64,000 bases of DNA from Maridesulfovibrio frigidus DSM 17176 (GTDB lineage: Bacteria > Desulfobacterota > Desulfovibrionia > Desulfovibrionales > Desulfovibrionaceae). Both the position numbers and the translations under genes were made by a program. The notes beneath the pieces are model-generated. The model worked only from the letters and a program-made list of their open reading frames with translations, made no database searches and was not told the DNA's origin. The stretch spans positions 186,001-250,000 of the forward strand of contig NZ_JONL01000007.1 of the NCBI RefSeq assembly GCF_000711735.1. The letters are read 5' to 3'. Positions within the stretch are counted from its first letter, which is position 1. Each line of letters starts with the position of its first letter. Of this stretch, positions 36,485 to 45,598 are shown in pieces.

Positions 36485-37480
36485 ATGAGCAGTTCCGACA
36501 ATAAATTGTCACTACTAGTTTGCGGAGGAGCCGGATATATAGGCTCACATATGTCAAGAATGCTAAGTGATTACGGTCACGAAGTAACAGTTTTTGACAA
36601 TCTTTCAACTGGTTACGCAGACGCTTTAAAGTGGGGCGAATTTATTAAGGGTGACCTTCGAAACCCAGATGATCTAGATAAAGCTCTCAGTTCAAAGAAA
36701 TTCGACGCAGTATTTCACTTTTCTGGCTTAATTGTTGTTAGTGACTCTGTGCAGCAGCCCTACCAATACTACGACAACAACGTTACCGGAACTTTAAACC
36801 TGTTACGGGCAATGCGTAATCACGATGTTAAAAACTTCGTTTTTTCATCAACGGCGGCTGTATACGGCGACCCTGTCATGGATATAATAACCGAGGATCA
36901 CCCTTTATCTCCCCTGAATCCATATGGGCGATCCAAACTTTACGTTGAAGAAATTCTTGAAGATTATGCCAAAGCATACAATTTCAATTCAGTCTGTTTC
37001 AGATATTTCAATGCTGCAGGCGCACACCCTGACGCTCTTATAGGTGAAGCTCACAAACCGGAAACTCACCTCATCCCGAATATTTTACTAAGCAGTATAG
37101 AAAAGGGGCGTAAGCTAAAGATATTTGGCAATGACTACCCTACTCCGGACGGAACTTGCGTCAGAGATTACATCCATATTCAAGATATTTGTGACGCCCA
37201 CCTTGCCGCTGTTGATTATCTAGCAAAGGAGCAAGGCGCGCACATATTCAACCTTGGTAACGGTAATGGATTCAGTGTATTAGACGTTATCAACGCGGCA
37301 AGCGAAGTCACCGGGCGCAAAATACCATACGACTTCGAACCAAAACGAGACGGCGATTCTCCGAGACTTGTTGCCGACAGTACAAAGGCACACAATCTGT
37401 TAGGATGGACCCCCAAATACGATGATCTTCGCGAAATTATTGAGACGGCATATCGCTGGCATAAAAACCCCGCCTATTAA
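36485..37480 (+). CDS. galE: UDP-glucose 4-epimerase
   Basis: 331 residues. Interconverts UDP-glucose and UDP-galactose with bound NAD. The NAD-binding motif GGAGYIGSH is at about 13-21. The catalytic Ser-Tyr-Lys is in SSTAAVYG and YGRSKLYVEE, and HLIPNIL and YPTPDGTCVRDYIHIQD are classic GalE blocks. GTG (36482) and ATG (36485) are adjacent; GGAG spacing favours the ATG. Supplies sugar nucleotides for lipopolysaccharide or capsule. A related step, galU, is at the other end of the window. Confidence 0.94.
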   Translation: MSSSDNKLSLLVCGGAGYIGSHMSRMLSDYGHEVTVFDNLSTGYADALKWGEFIKGDLRNPDDLDKALSSKKFDAVFHFSGLIVVSDSVQQPYQYYDNNVTGTLNLLRAMRNHDVKNFVFSSTAAVYGDPVMDIITEDHPLSPLNPYGRSKLYVEEILEDYAKAYNFNSVCFRYFNAAGAHPDALIGEAHKPETHLIPNILLSSIEKGRKLKIFGNDYPTPDGTCVRDYIHIQDICDAHLAAVDYLAKEQGAHIFNLGNGNGFSVLDVINAASEVTGRKIPYDFEPKRDGDSPRLVADSTKAHNLLGWTPKYDDLREIIETAYRWHKNPAY

Positions 37481-37524
37481 TTTTCAACTCTGCTGATCTG
37501 TAAATCAGTGTGTGAGGGCTTAAA

Positions 37525-38751
37525 ATGAAATCCTTATTAATTGACCCTAGAATGGCTGGTGTTGCTGGTGACATGCTGCTTGCATCCCTGCTCGACCTGA
37601 CAGGTGATGAGGAATGCCTTCCACTACTGAGCAAAGCTGTTTGCGAGTTGACGCATTGCACCGCCTCTATTGAAGCGCTGGAAACCACGTCCATGGGAAT
37701 TGGCGCCATTAAGATGGACATCGGCCTTAAAGGTGAAAGATTTGCTTCTGCCGAAGACCTCGCCGGAGCTTTCAAAAATATTTCAAATTTTATGGAGATG
37801 ACTCCAACTATCATAGATAAAGGGCTGGAAGTTATTTCAGTACTTGCAGAAGCAGAATCATCAATTCACAAAGAAGATTTTCATCTGCACGAAGTCGGCT
37901 CAGTAGACACTGTGATTGATATCGCTGGGACTCTGTGGCTTCTCGACAAATATGAATTTCTGGAAGGTAATATTTCATGCCTTCCTGTTGCTGTCGGCAA
38001 CGGTATTATTTGCATGGATCACGGTAAAATTCCATCGCCAGCTCCAGCAGCTCTCGAAATTTTATGTAAAAGATCCATCCCCATAGCATCTTCAACTGAG
38101 CTGTTTGAACTAGCCACCCCGACAGGTGTCGCCATTCTTGCGTGTATTGTTGATGATTTCATCAAAGTTTACCCGACATCAACTCCACTTAATACAGGCC
38201 GCGGAGCGGGCAACGCTACTCTCAAATCTTCTCCCAATATTTTACGCATTATTGAAAATATTTCATCACACGAAAACAATGAGCAAGCCATGATGCTTGA
38301 AACTCTTGTTGATGACGTAAGTGGAGAAGTTTTAGGTCACGCACTAAATGAGATGCTTGACGCTGGCGCCCTTGATGCCTACATCACACCGACAACGGGC
38401 AAGAAGAACCGTCCGGCTCACCTTGTATCAATTATGTGCGTTCCGGGCGAAGAAAGAGTAATGTGCCGTAAGCTTATGCAACAAACTGGCTCGATAGGCG
38501 TACGCAGCCGTATTGTGGACAGGTTCATTGCAAAGCGCCACTTTGACAAATATAAGGTTGAAATAAACGGTCAAAAATATCCTGTGCGCATCAAAATATC
38601 AACATTCGATGATCATCTGATCAGCCGCAAACCTGAATTCGACAATTTAGTAGAAATTTCAAAATTGACAGGGTTATCACCGCGAATAATTTCAGAAGAG
38701 GTAAAACGGCAATGCTTTTTACCTATAAAGGACTCCAATGAGCGAGATTGA
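37525..38751 (+). CDS. larC: Nickel-pincer cofactor biosynthesis protein LarC
   Basis: 408 residues in one uninterrupted frame. In some lactobacilli larC is split by a programmed frameshift; here it is continuous. LarC inserts Ni into the pyridinium-dithio mononucleotide in a CTP-dependent way. Visible are the N-terminal LIDPRMAGVAGDMLLASLLDL, the His-rich SIHKEDFHLHEVGSVDTVIDI (metal-binding region), TPTGVAILA and the C-terminal CTP-binding half (TLVDDVSGEVLGHAL...DAYITPTTGKKNRPAHLVSIMC). The ribosome site is GAGGG. It overlaps larB by 14 bases, so coupled translation is likely. Confidence 0.92.
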   Translation: MKSLLIDPRMAGVAGDMLLASLLDLTGDEECLPLLSKAVCELTHCTASIEALETTSMGIGAIKMDIGLKGERFASAEDLAGAFKNISNFMEMTPTIIDKGLEVISVLAEAESSIHKEDFHLHEVGSVDTVIDIAGTLWLLDKYEFLEGNISCLPVAVGNGIICMDHGKIPSPAPAALEILCKRSIPIASSTELFELATPTGVAILACIVDDFIKVYPTSTPLNTGRGAGNATLKSSPNILRIIENISSHENNEQAMMLETLVDDVSGEVLGHALNEMLDAGALDAYITPTTGKKNRPAHLVSIMCVPGEERVMCRKLMQQTGSIGVRSRIVDRFIAKRHFDKYKVEINGQKYPVRIKISTFDDHLISRKPEFDNLVEISKLTGLSPRIISEEVKRQCFLPIKDSNERD

Positions 38752-39496
38752 ATTAATTAAACTGCTTCAGCTCTATAAAGACGGCCAGATCGATGATTCT
38801 GAAATTCTGGAAACGATTTCACAACTGCCCTTTCAAGACTTAGGTTGTGCAAAACTGGATACGCATCGAGGCCTTAGATGCGGTGTTGAAGAAGTTATTT
38901 TCTGCCCAGGCAAAAGCCCAGAACATTTAAAGACCATATGTAAAGCCGCCCTAGAGATGAAAGGACTATGCCTTTTCACAAGAGTTTCAGACGATCAGGT
39001 GGCATTGATTTTAAAGGAACTTCCTGAAGCTAAACACCACCCCGAAGCATCAATTATAGCGCTGTGCAAAACCGTTCCTACGCAATTAGAAGGCATCGCA
39101 GTTGTAACAGGCGGCACGTCAGATATTAAGGTGGCAGAAGAAGCTGCTGTTACAGCCGAACTGATGGGGAACAAAGTTGAGCGCATTTATGATGTGGGAG
39201 TTGCCGGAATTCATAGACTTTTTCCGTACATAGAAACATTGCGTAAGGCTAACGCCATAGTCGTCGTGGCGGGAATGGAAGGCGCACTTGTCACGGTAGT
39301 TGGCGGGTTAGTATCAGCCCCCGTTATTGCCGTCCCTACAAGCGTCGGTTATGGAGCAAATCTCGGAGGCATGACTACCATGCTTTCTATGCTAAACTGC
39401 TGTGTACCGGGAGTAAGTGTCGTAAATATCGACAACGGGTTCGGCGGAGGAGTTGCCGCCCATCTCATCAATAGAAAAGTGCACGGCAAAAGGTAA
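38738..39496 (+). CDS. larB: Pyridinium-3,5-biscarboxylic acid mononucleotide synthase LarB
   Basis: 252 residues. LarB carboxylates and hydrolyses nicotinic acid adenine dinucleotide, the first step of nickel-pincer cofactor synthesis. The C-terminal half is PurE-like: GIAVVTGGTSDIKVAEEAAVTAELMG, IYDVGVAGIHRLFP, VVAGMEGALVTVVGGLVSAPVIAVPTSVGYGANLGG. The N-terminal motif LDTHRGLRCGVEEVIFCPGKSPEH is typical. It starts inside the end of larC, with AAGGA six bases before its ATG. LarE (sulfur donor) and the LarA racemase are not in the window. Confidence 0.94.
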   Translation: MSEIELIKLLQLYKDGQIDDSEILETISQLPFQDLGCAKLDTHRGLRCGVEEVIFCPGKSPEHLKTICKAALEMKGLCLFTRVSDDQVALILKELPEAKHHPEASIIALCKTVPTQLEGIAVVTGGTSDIKVAEEAAVTAELMGNKVERIYDVGVAGIHRLFPYIETLRKANAIVVVAGMEGALVTVVGGLVSAPVIAVPTSVGYGANLGGMTTMLSMLNCCVPGVSVVNIDNGFGGGVAAHLINRKVHGKR

Positions 39497-39498
39497 CC

Positions 39499-40233
39499 TT
39501 ACCGCGTAAGCAAAACTATATCCTGATGATTCGTTGATTCACGTCCACACCAGTTTCCAAGCATAACTTCTTGAACCTTAAAGTTATGCTTTATAAAAAC
39601 ATTGTGCACAAATTGTTCATCGTACCCGACGGCATCCATCGGGTCTTTGGGGTCGGCTGTATAAAAAACTCCGAATTTATGAAAATCATGGACGCTCTTG
39701 CCTTGATCCATAAACTTAAGAGATTCTTTGTTAATCAAGAAGAAAGTTGCAAACATTCTCCCTTTATCACTTAGAACTCTATTTATTTCAGAGATATAGT
39801 TAATAATATCATCCGGCATCATATGCGTGAAAACTGAATTTAGCATCACTAGATCAAAGCTATTATCTTCATAAGGAAAAACAAACTCAGATCCCCTTAC
39901 CTGTCCGCCGGGATTATAAGTTGTATTGAAAATATCTACTTGCGTGAAGTTAAAATTAGGAAACTCCGGCGTAATATTCTCAGCACACCAATTAATACCC
40001 ACAGGAAATGTATCGAATCCAGCATAACCACCGCTTTCATCCAAATACTCGAGCAAGGGAAAGGCCAACCGCCCAATCCCGCTGCCAATATCCAAAACTT
40101 TTCCCTGAGGAGTCAGGCCAAGTTTATTCTTGCACATGGTAATCATGTTCTTACCGATTACGCGGAAGTCGCCACCACCAAAACATATATGCAAATCTTC
40201 AGGCGGCTCAGCTATTTTGTTTACATCTCTCAT
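39499..40233 (-). CDS. Class I SAM-dependent methyltransferase
   Basis: 244 residues, cytoplasmic. Motif I is KVLDIGSGIGRLAFPLLEYLDESGGYAGFDTF (about 40-70), followed by a post-I acidic residue and FDLVMLNSVFTHMMPDDIINYISEINRVLSDKGRMFATFFLI, a Methyltransf_11/25-type block. The C-terminus ends in GRESTNHQDIVLLTR, common in glycan- or lipid-associated methyltransferases. Its stop is two bases from that of larB (convergent, no terminator between). No substrate evidence; only family level is safe. Confidence 0.82.
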   Translation of the reverse strand: MRDVNKIAEPPEDLHICFGGGDFRVIGKNMITMCKNKLGLTPQGKVLDIGSGIGRLAFPLLEYLDESGGYAGFDTFPVGINWCAENITPEFPNFNFTQVDIFNTTYNPGGQVRGSEFVFPYEDNSFDLVMLNSVFTHMMPDDIINYISEINRVLSDKGRMFATFFLINKESLKFMDQGKSVHDFHKFGVFYTADPKDPMDAVGYDEQFVHNVFIKHNFKVQEVMLGNWCGRESTNHQDIVLLTR

Positions 40234-40253
40234 GCTAATACTCTGAAATAAGA

Positions 40254-41069
40254 TTACATTTTATTAAGACAATCTTCACAAACTTCTCCATCGACAGGTT
40301 CTTTCTGAGAACTTTTTTCGAGGATAATAGCAATTATCATTTCAAATTTATCAGCTGGAACATAGCCACGAATTGAAACCCCGTTAATCAAAAAAGTAGG
40401 GGTCGCATTTAATCCAAATGCTTCTGCTTCTGCTTCATCGCTTGCAAGGTTTTCAGCAATTTTTTTAGACTTTAAAACTTCCTGTAATTTATCGAGGTCA
40501 ATATCAAGACCGATCAAAATTCTTCCTAAAATCTTACCCTCAGGGTCATTATACAGCTCTTTCTGTAATTTAAATGCCTCATCATGAAATTTAAAAGCCT
40601 TATCCTTGTCAATAAGTGCAATTGCTTCAAAAACGGCAGATAGTTTCTTAGAATCAGCTTTTAAAGGAAGATGCTTGTATACCAGTCTGTACTTTTCAGG
40701 ATTACTCTCTACTAGGTCGCGAGCAACTTTGGCGCCCTTGCTGCAGTAAGGACAGAGAAAATCTGAGTACTCAACAATTGTAACAGGAGCATCAGGATTA
40801 CCTAGAATGGCTCTGTCAGGAGAAATAACAGGCTTAAAAGGGTTATCCAGTTCTCCCTGAAATCGTTCCTGCCGAGTTTTTTCACGGCGCGAGTCGAGGC
40901 CGCTTTCAACTATAGTTAGCACTTCAATGTTATTTTCACGCATTGCCTCTAGAAGAAGCTGCGGATTTTCTTTAATTACTTCAGCAATTTGCTGTTTCAA
41001 CATTTGTTTGTTTGCACAACCAGATGCAAAAACCAGTAAAGAGACGAATAGTATTACATTTTTAAGCAT
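40254..41069 (-). CDS. DsbA-family thiol:disulfide lipoprotein
   Basis: 271 residues from the ATG at 41069. The N-terminus MLKNVILFVSLLVFASGC is a lipoprotein signal with lipobox FASGC (Cys18), so membrane-anchored in the periplasm. A helical linker with ENPQLLLEAMRENN is followed by a thioredoxin-fold domain: DAPVTIVEYSDFLCPYCSKGA holds the active-site CPYC, and NATPTFLINGVSIRGYVP holds the cis-Pro. It ends with a second CxxC (CEDC). An upstream ATG at 41096 would add nine residues, but its ribosome site lies inside a terminator stem; AAGGG five bases before 41069 fits better. Probably a disulfide oxidase or isomerase. Confidence 0.86.
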   Translation of the reverse strand: MLKNVILFVSLLVFASGCANKQMLKQQIAEVIKENPQLLLEAMRENNIEVLTIVESGLDSRREKTRQERFQGELDNPFKPVISPDRAILGNPDAPVTIVEYSDFLCPYCSKGAKVARDLVESNPEKYRLVYKHLPLKADSKKLSAVFEAIALIDKDKAFKFHDEAFKLQKELYNDPEGKILGRILIGLDIDLDKLQEVLKSKKIAENLASDEAEAEAFGLNATPTFLINGVSIRGYVPADKFEMIIAIILEKSSQKEPVDGEVCEDCLNKM

Positions 41070-41104
41070 AACAGCCCTTGTGTCTTGTTTGTTCATAAAA
41101 ATAA

Positions 41105-41134
41105 AACCCTCCAGCAGAAAAATCCTGCGGAGGG
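41105..41134 (-). terminator. Intrinsic terminator between the two lipoprotein genes
   Basis: CCCTCCAGCAG (41107-41117) pairs imperfectly with CTGCGGAGGG (41125-41134). On the minus strand it is followed by TTTTATTTTT. It ends the TIGR04073-type gene and sits immediately before the DsbA-like gene. Confidence 0.8.
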
Positions 41135-41174
41135 CTAATTAAATATCAAACTACCTTAAAAATCTAGAGAAAAA

Positions 41175-41615
41175 TTAATTTAGCGGCATACCTGTCACAT
41201 CAAGAAAACTATCATTAGTAGCTTCTGTTTTGTGAGCAAATTCAGATGTAATAAACTCATCATCCATTGTGGGGCCAGCCGGACCTCCAAAAGGAGAAGT
41301 AACAATATCATATGTACCTGACACAACGCGCCCGGCACTATATGCCACTCCGACAAAAAAACCACCAAAGTAACCTGCTAATTGCTCGGCAGGACCATCA
41401 CTTTCGGCAGCCATATCAACAGCTTGATTCGGAATTTCAAATAGAGATGTTACAACATTTGTCATACCACGCCCAAGCTTACGAGGAGCTCTAGAACCAT
41501 AAGAGTCCTGACTTCCAACGTAATTATCAGACTTCATCGAACATCCGCTAAGCATTAGCATCGCGAGGCTGAGTACGATGATCATTATTTTTGCAAACTG
41601 TTTACAATAGTGCAT
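41175..41615 (-). CDS. TIGR04073-like lipoprotein (exosortase-system-associated family)
   Basis: 146 residues. The signal MHYCKQFAKIMIIVLSLAMLMLSGC gives a lipobox LSGC with Cys25. The mature part has KLGRGMTNVVTSLFEIP, then a small-residue hydrophobic stretch GYFGGFFVGVAYSAGRVVSGTYDIVTSPFGGP, the pattern of TIGR04073 proteins. That family is often found in genomes with exosortase systems but also in many Deltaproteobacteria. Function unknown. Upstream is a small hairpin GGTTAGG/CCTAACC (41666-41685). Confidence 0.72.
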   Translation of the reverse strand: MHYCKQFAKIMIIVLSLAMLMLSGCSMKSDNYVGSQDSYGSRAPRKLGRGMTNVVTSLFEIPNQAVDMAAESDGPAEQLAGYFGGFFVGVAYSAGRVVSGTYDIVTSPFGGPAGPTMDDEFITSEFAHKTEATNDSFLDVTGMPLN

Positions 41616-41699
41616 TATGGCTCCTCATATTAAGATAATATGCCTTCAGATATGCCTTCTGTCAAGGTTAGGTGGATTCCTAACCGTTAAGATGCATTT

Positions 41700-41730
41700 C
41701 AAAAAGGTCGTCCCTATACAGGACGACCTT
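41700..41730 (-). terminator. Intrinsic terminator of the PEP synthase gene
   Basis: AAGGTCGTCC (41704-41713) / GGACGACCTT (41721-41730), 7-nt loop. On the minus strand it is followed by TTTTTGAAA. Confidence 0.9.
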
Positions 41731-41748
41731 CCTATACTTATCATAAGT

Positions 41749-44700
41749 CTACCATTTTTTAGTATACTGTTCTTTCAAAGCAACTTCCTGATCTTCGAAA
41801 GTAGCAAAACCGGCATGATGCATTGCATCTTCAACTGTCTGACTCCAGTTCCAAGCAGAATAAATCACAGGCTTATGGAATGTGCCACGGAAAGTGTTCA
41901 TTTCCTGTCTGTAAAAGTCTTCCTTCGGAGTATCAATGTTATCGCGAAGCTGCTCATTGAGTCTTCTTATTTCACCTTCGTACCAATCTTCCAGATCCTC
42001 AGGTGTTTTGTACTTCTTACTGATATGCCCATAGCCATTACCACCCATAAGCACTGCAAGCCTTTCAAAATGTCTATCTTTGATCCATTGTCCAAGCTCG
42101 CTGACTTTAATGTTCTCAGCTTCAATAGCAGCCATATCCAGCTTAGTCTGGAGATAGGTATCTGGCACAACAGAAGCTGAAACGATACCAGCTATACAGA
42201 CTACCCCGCGCAGAATGACGCTATTTGAAACACCCTGACCACAGAACCCGATCTTCTTACCGAACTTCTGCCCGGTAAATATGGTTGAAAGAATAGCCCA
42301 CACAACGGCTGGGTCCTCTTCATCATATATGTGCTGAAGCCTCGAATTGTCTCTATCGGTTCCGAGAACAAGCTGAGTCATATCATTCGAGCCAATGGAG
42401 AAACCGTCGACCTCTTTAATAAATTCCTTACTGAGAATCGCATTACTTGGAATTTCAGCCATCAAAATAAGCTTTAATCCATCTTTGCCGGACTCAAGAT
42501 TATGAACCTGAGCAAGGTAACGTTTCATACTACGGGCTTCTTCTATTGTTCTTACGAACGGAAGCATCAAGTGCAAGTTAGTTCCGCCGAAAACCCCGCG
42601 AGACAGTTTGAATGCTTCGAGCTCCCAGTCGTGAACATCTCTTGAAACACCGCGATATCCAAGCATAGGATTATCTTCATGGTTTTCGAAAAGAAGCCCA
42701 CCAAGTAAGTTATGATATTCATTAGTCTTAAAATCTGTTGTCCGGTAAATGATATCTTTACCGTAAAAAGCCATAGAAAACAGAGCAAGCCCTTGAGATA
42801 AGGTTTGAATATAATTTTCTTTACCAGAACGAAGACCGCGCGATTGTAGGAGAGAAAATATGCGCTGACGTAAAGTGCGTACTTCATCCATTTCGGATTT
42901 AAGTCCCATCTTAAGTGCAACTTCTTCACGTAAAGCTTTAATGTTTTCATTAATCTCAATGACCATCGGATGCACAGAGGCTTTCGCAACCATATCGGAA
43001 ATTTCATCCGACGATTCCGAACGTCTGTAAATAAACTTGGAATCTGCTGCTTCTTCCGAACCAGCTTGAATACCTAGTGCAGCTCTTACGTGATCTTCGA
43101 TTTTCACAGATGTTTTCAAAACATGTAAACTTTCAGCAGCATGCTCGAGGTAATGATCAAGCTTTTTATCCAGCTCTCTAAGCTTACGATGCATAGCAAG
43201 AATTTCTTCCGTACCACGAGCAGTGTCACCGCTGGCAAGAGTATCCATTTCTTCGGCAAGCCCAGTAAGTGCGCCTACATATTCTCTAAGTTTGATATTC
43301 AGTGAAATAAGCCCTGAATCAAGCTGTGATTTCATGACTGTAGTAAGTCTGGCATCCAGTTCATCAAGCTTATGCTGAACCAGTTTATCCAGATCTCCAT
43401 TATCGTAAGCTTCAAGAGCAAGTGGATGAGCACCGACATTGCCGAGCATAAATTCAGCTCTAAGCAGACCAACTTCAAAATCTGGCACTTCTCTCAAACG
43501 GGACAAAAACAGTGACTGCCCGACATCCGCAAGAATGAGTCCTACTTTAGTCTTTGTTTCCGGCAATGTTGAAGTATCAATAGTACCGCCAACTTCCCTA
43601 AGAGGAAGCAACCCGCGATAAACTTTACCCCGTGAGCCATCGACAGTAATCTCCTGTCCATCTAAAGAACGAAGAATTTCAAGCCGCTGAATTCCGATAA
43701 TTGCTGGGATTCCAAGCTCACGCGAAGTAATAGCAGCGTGACTGGTATCACCGCCGACGTCCGCCAAAATACCTGCAGCAATACGCATTCCCGGAACCAT
43801 ATCAGGGTCAGTACGTTCAGCCGCCAGGATATCACCCTTATTAATTTTGTTCAGTTCAAGAGCAGACCGTAAATATTTAACAGTCCCCTGCCCTGCACCG
43901 CGAGAAGCTCCATTACCTTCAAGAATGACTTCCGCACCCTCAAGAGCCTTTGGATAAACCTCAAGTCTACGCATAAAAATAGTATCAGGATGTGCTTCAA
44001 AATCTTCATTCCAGCGAGTTTCAGGACGAGCTTGCACGAACCACAACCTATCAGCTGCATCAAGACAGAACTCGGTATCCATGATCATGTCATCATAGGC
44101 TTCACTAATGGAGCGAACGCCTTTCGCAACCTGTTCAGCCTGAGCCAAGGACAAAGACCAGCGGTAAACTTCATTAGGCTGGACTTTTACAACCTTAGTC
44201 CCGCCCTTTTCGCTATATACAATCTTTTTATCCTTACTACCCATATAACGGACAACAACTTCAGAGCCGTCATCACGCTGGAAAACGTAAAATTTATCAG
44301 GAGTAACCATTCCGCCAACAACAGCTTCACCGAGTCCGTAACTGGCATCAATGGAAACAAGATCCTTACGATCCGTTCCCCGGCAACCTGTGGCGGTATC
44401 AGCGCTGAATGCAGTACCTGAAATAACGGGATTGATCATGCGCATGATACAAACGGAGAGGGAGGTATTTTCGATAGCCCATTCTTTCTTTGCAACTTCT
44501 GCAATAGAAGCATCCCCAGTATTTTCAGCCAGAGTTACAGCGTCAAGAATAGCTTCACGGCGATAAGTCATACTGCGCAGATTGTATGCCGAGGCACAAT
44601 CCCAATGGTATGCTTCGGAACAATTATCCTCACCGATAATATTCAAATAAGTATCCTGAAGCCCGGCGAAAGCTTTTTTACGGCTATCCTCACCGGCGGC

Positions 44701-45333
44701 GGAGGATCTGACGGCAACAGGTTCATTCTCAAGCCCGGCATCTTTGCAAATAGCCAGATATGCGGCTTTAACAGCTGCATCAACCTCTTTTGGAAGATCA
44801 ACAGAAAGAATAGCACTCTGAACCAAGACAGATCTTTTGCGTAATTGGTCGATACCTTCAGGAGACGTCGCAAAACCTTCAACAACATTATTAATGAAGG
44901 TTCTAAGTTGAATCAAAGTTTCAGAATGCTTTTCTGCTTCTTCTCTGATCACCAAAGAAATCGAACGGACGAAGTTCTGTATAAATTCGGTGTCGCTGTT
45001 AACGTCCTCACTATGCCAATCCACGGCATTATACTGAGCGTCAACAACAGACCTTACAACACTTGCGTGGACCTTTGTTTCATCAAGTAGTTTATGGAAA
45101 GCGATAGATGATATAGCTCTAAACTGCGGCGACCTGATACCTTCAACCTGACTGATCAGAGCCGTATTATAATTCTTACCGCCAACAAGAAGCTCTGCAT
45201 CTTCTCCAATTTTGACAATATCGGAGCCAGCCAAAACCATATTTTGCTCAAGTTGTTTTACAACCTGGCTTTTCTTAGGAGCGGTAGCCTCATCTTTTTT
45301 AGCGGATCCAGTTTTTTCAGTCTTACCAGCCAT
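41749..45333 (-). CDS. ppsA: Extra-long phosphoenolpyruvate synthase / PPDK-like enzyme
   Basis: 1194 residues against about 790 for PpsA. It converts pyruvate and ATP to PEP, feeding gluconeogenesis from lactate or pyruvate. The N-terminal ATP-grasp domain (about 60-480) has KNYNTALISQ, PVAVRSSAAGEDSRKKAFAGLQDTYLN and DTEFCLDAADRLWFVQARPET. The swivel domain has the phospho-His532 in GGDTSHAAITSRELGIPAIIG. The PEP-binding barrel has FSIGSNDMTQLVLGTDRDN and Cys1031 in KIGFCGQG. A helical insert of about 170 residues separates swivel and barrel, and a C-terminal extension of about 140 residues follows the barrel. The ATG at 45333 has a perfect AAGGAGG; the ATG at 45354 does not. Confidence 0.9.
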   Translation of the reverse strand: MAGKTEKTGSAKKDEATAPKKSQVVKQLEQNMVLAGSDIVKIGEDAELLVGGKNYNTALISQVEGIRSPQFRAISSIAFHKLLDETKVHASVVRSVVDAQYNAVDWHSEDVNSDTEFIQNFVRSISLVIREEAEKHSETLIQLRTFINNVVEGFATSPEGIDQLRKRSVLVQSAILSVDLPKEVDAAVKAAYLAICKDAGLENEPVAVRSSAAGEDSRKKAFAGLQDTYLNIIGEDNCSEAYHWDCASAYNLRSMTYRREAILDAVTLAENTGDASIAEVAKKEWAIENTSLSVCIMRMINPVISGTAFSADTATGCRGTDRKDLVSIDASYGLGEAVVGGMVTPDKFYVFQRDDGSEVVVRYMGSKDKKIVYSEKGGTKVVKVQPNEVYRWSLSLAQAEQVAKGVRSISEAYDDMIMDTEFCLDAADRLWFVQARPETRWNEDFEAHPDTIFMRRLEVYPKALEGAEVILEGNGASRGAGQGTVKYLRSALELNKINKGDILAAERTDPDMVPGMRIAAGILADVGGDTSHAAITSRELGIPAIIGIQRLEILRSLDGQEITVDGSRGKVYRGLLPLREVGGTIDTSTLPETKTKVGLILADVGQSLFLSRLREVPDFEVGLLRAEFMLGNVGAHPLALEAYDNGDLDKLVQHKLDELDARLTTVMKSQLDSGLISLNIKLREYVGALTGLAEEMDTLASGDTARGTEEILAMHRKLRELDKKLDHYLEHAAESLHVLKTSVKIEDHVRAALGIQAGSEEAADSKFIYRRSESSDEISDMVAKASVHPMVIEINENIKALREEVALKMGLKSEMDEVRTLRQRIFSLLQSRGLRSGKENYIQTLSQGLALFSMAFYGKDIIYRTTDFKTNEYHNLLGGLLFENHEDNPMLGYRGVSRDVHDWELEAFKLSRGVFGGTNLHLMLPFVRTIEEARSMKRYLAQVHNLESGKDGLKLILMAEIPSNAILSKEFIKEVDGFSIGSNDMTQLVLGTDRDNSRLQHIYDEEDPAVVWAILSTIFTGQKFGKKIGFCGQGVSNSVILRGVVCIAGIVSASVVPDTYLQTKLDMAAIEAENIKVSELGQWIKDRHFERLAVLMGGNGYGHISKKYKTPEDLEDWYEGEIRRLNEQLRDNIDTPKEDFYRQEMNTFRGTFHKPVIYSAWNWSQTVEDAMHHAGFATFEDQEVALKEQYTKKW

Positions 45334-45487
45334 CACTTCCTCCTTACGCACCATGATAAAAGTTATCCTACGAAAGAATTAATTACACTAAAAGCAATCC
45401 GCCAATATAAGGTCATAAACGTACAGTTAAATCTTTGAAAATATTATTAATGTATACACCCTATTTTCCGCAAAAAACAGGACTAAA

Positions 45488-45528
45488 TTCAAAAAACTTG
45501 GACAACTTAATAAAAGTTGTCCAAGTTT
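45488..45528 (-). terminator. Intrinsic terminator of birA
   Basis: Perfect 15-bp stem AAACTTGGACAACTT (45494-45508) / AAGTTGTCCAAGTTT (45514-45528) with a 5-nt loop; on the minus strand followed by TTTTTTGAA. Confidence 0.93.
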
Positions 45529-45598
45529 AATATAAGTTCATAGAACAAATTAAGTTAGCTAAAAAGAGCGTTTAAGAACGCCAAACATAACTGTAAAG

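Noticed and set aside
41666-41685. GGTTAGG/CCTAACC hairpin upstream of the TIGR04073-type gene
   Set aside because: May be an operator, but only seven bases and no supporting context; mentioned in the gene entry only.
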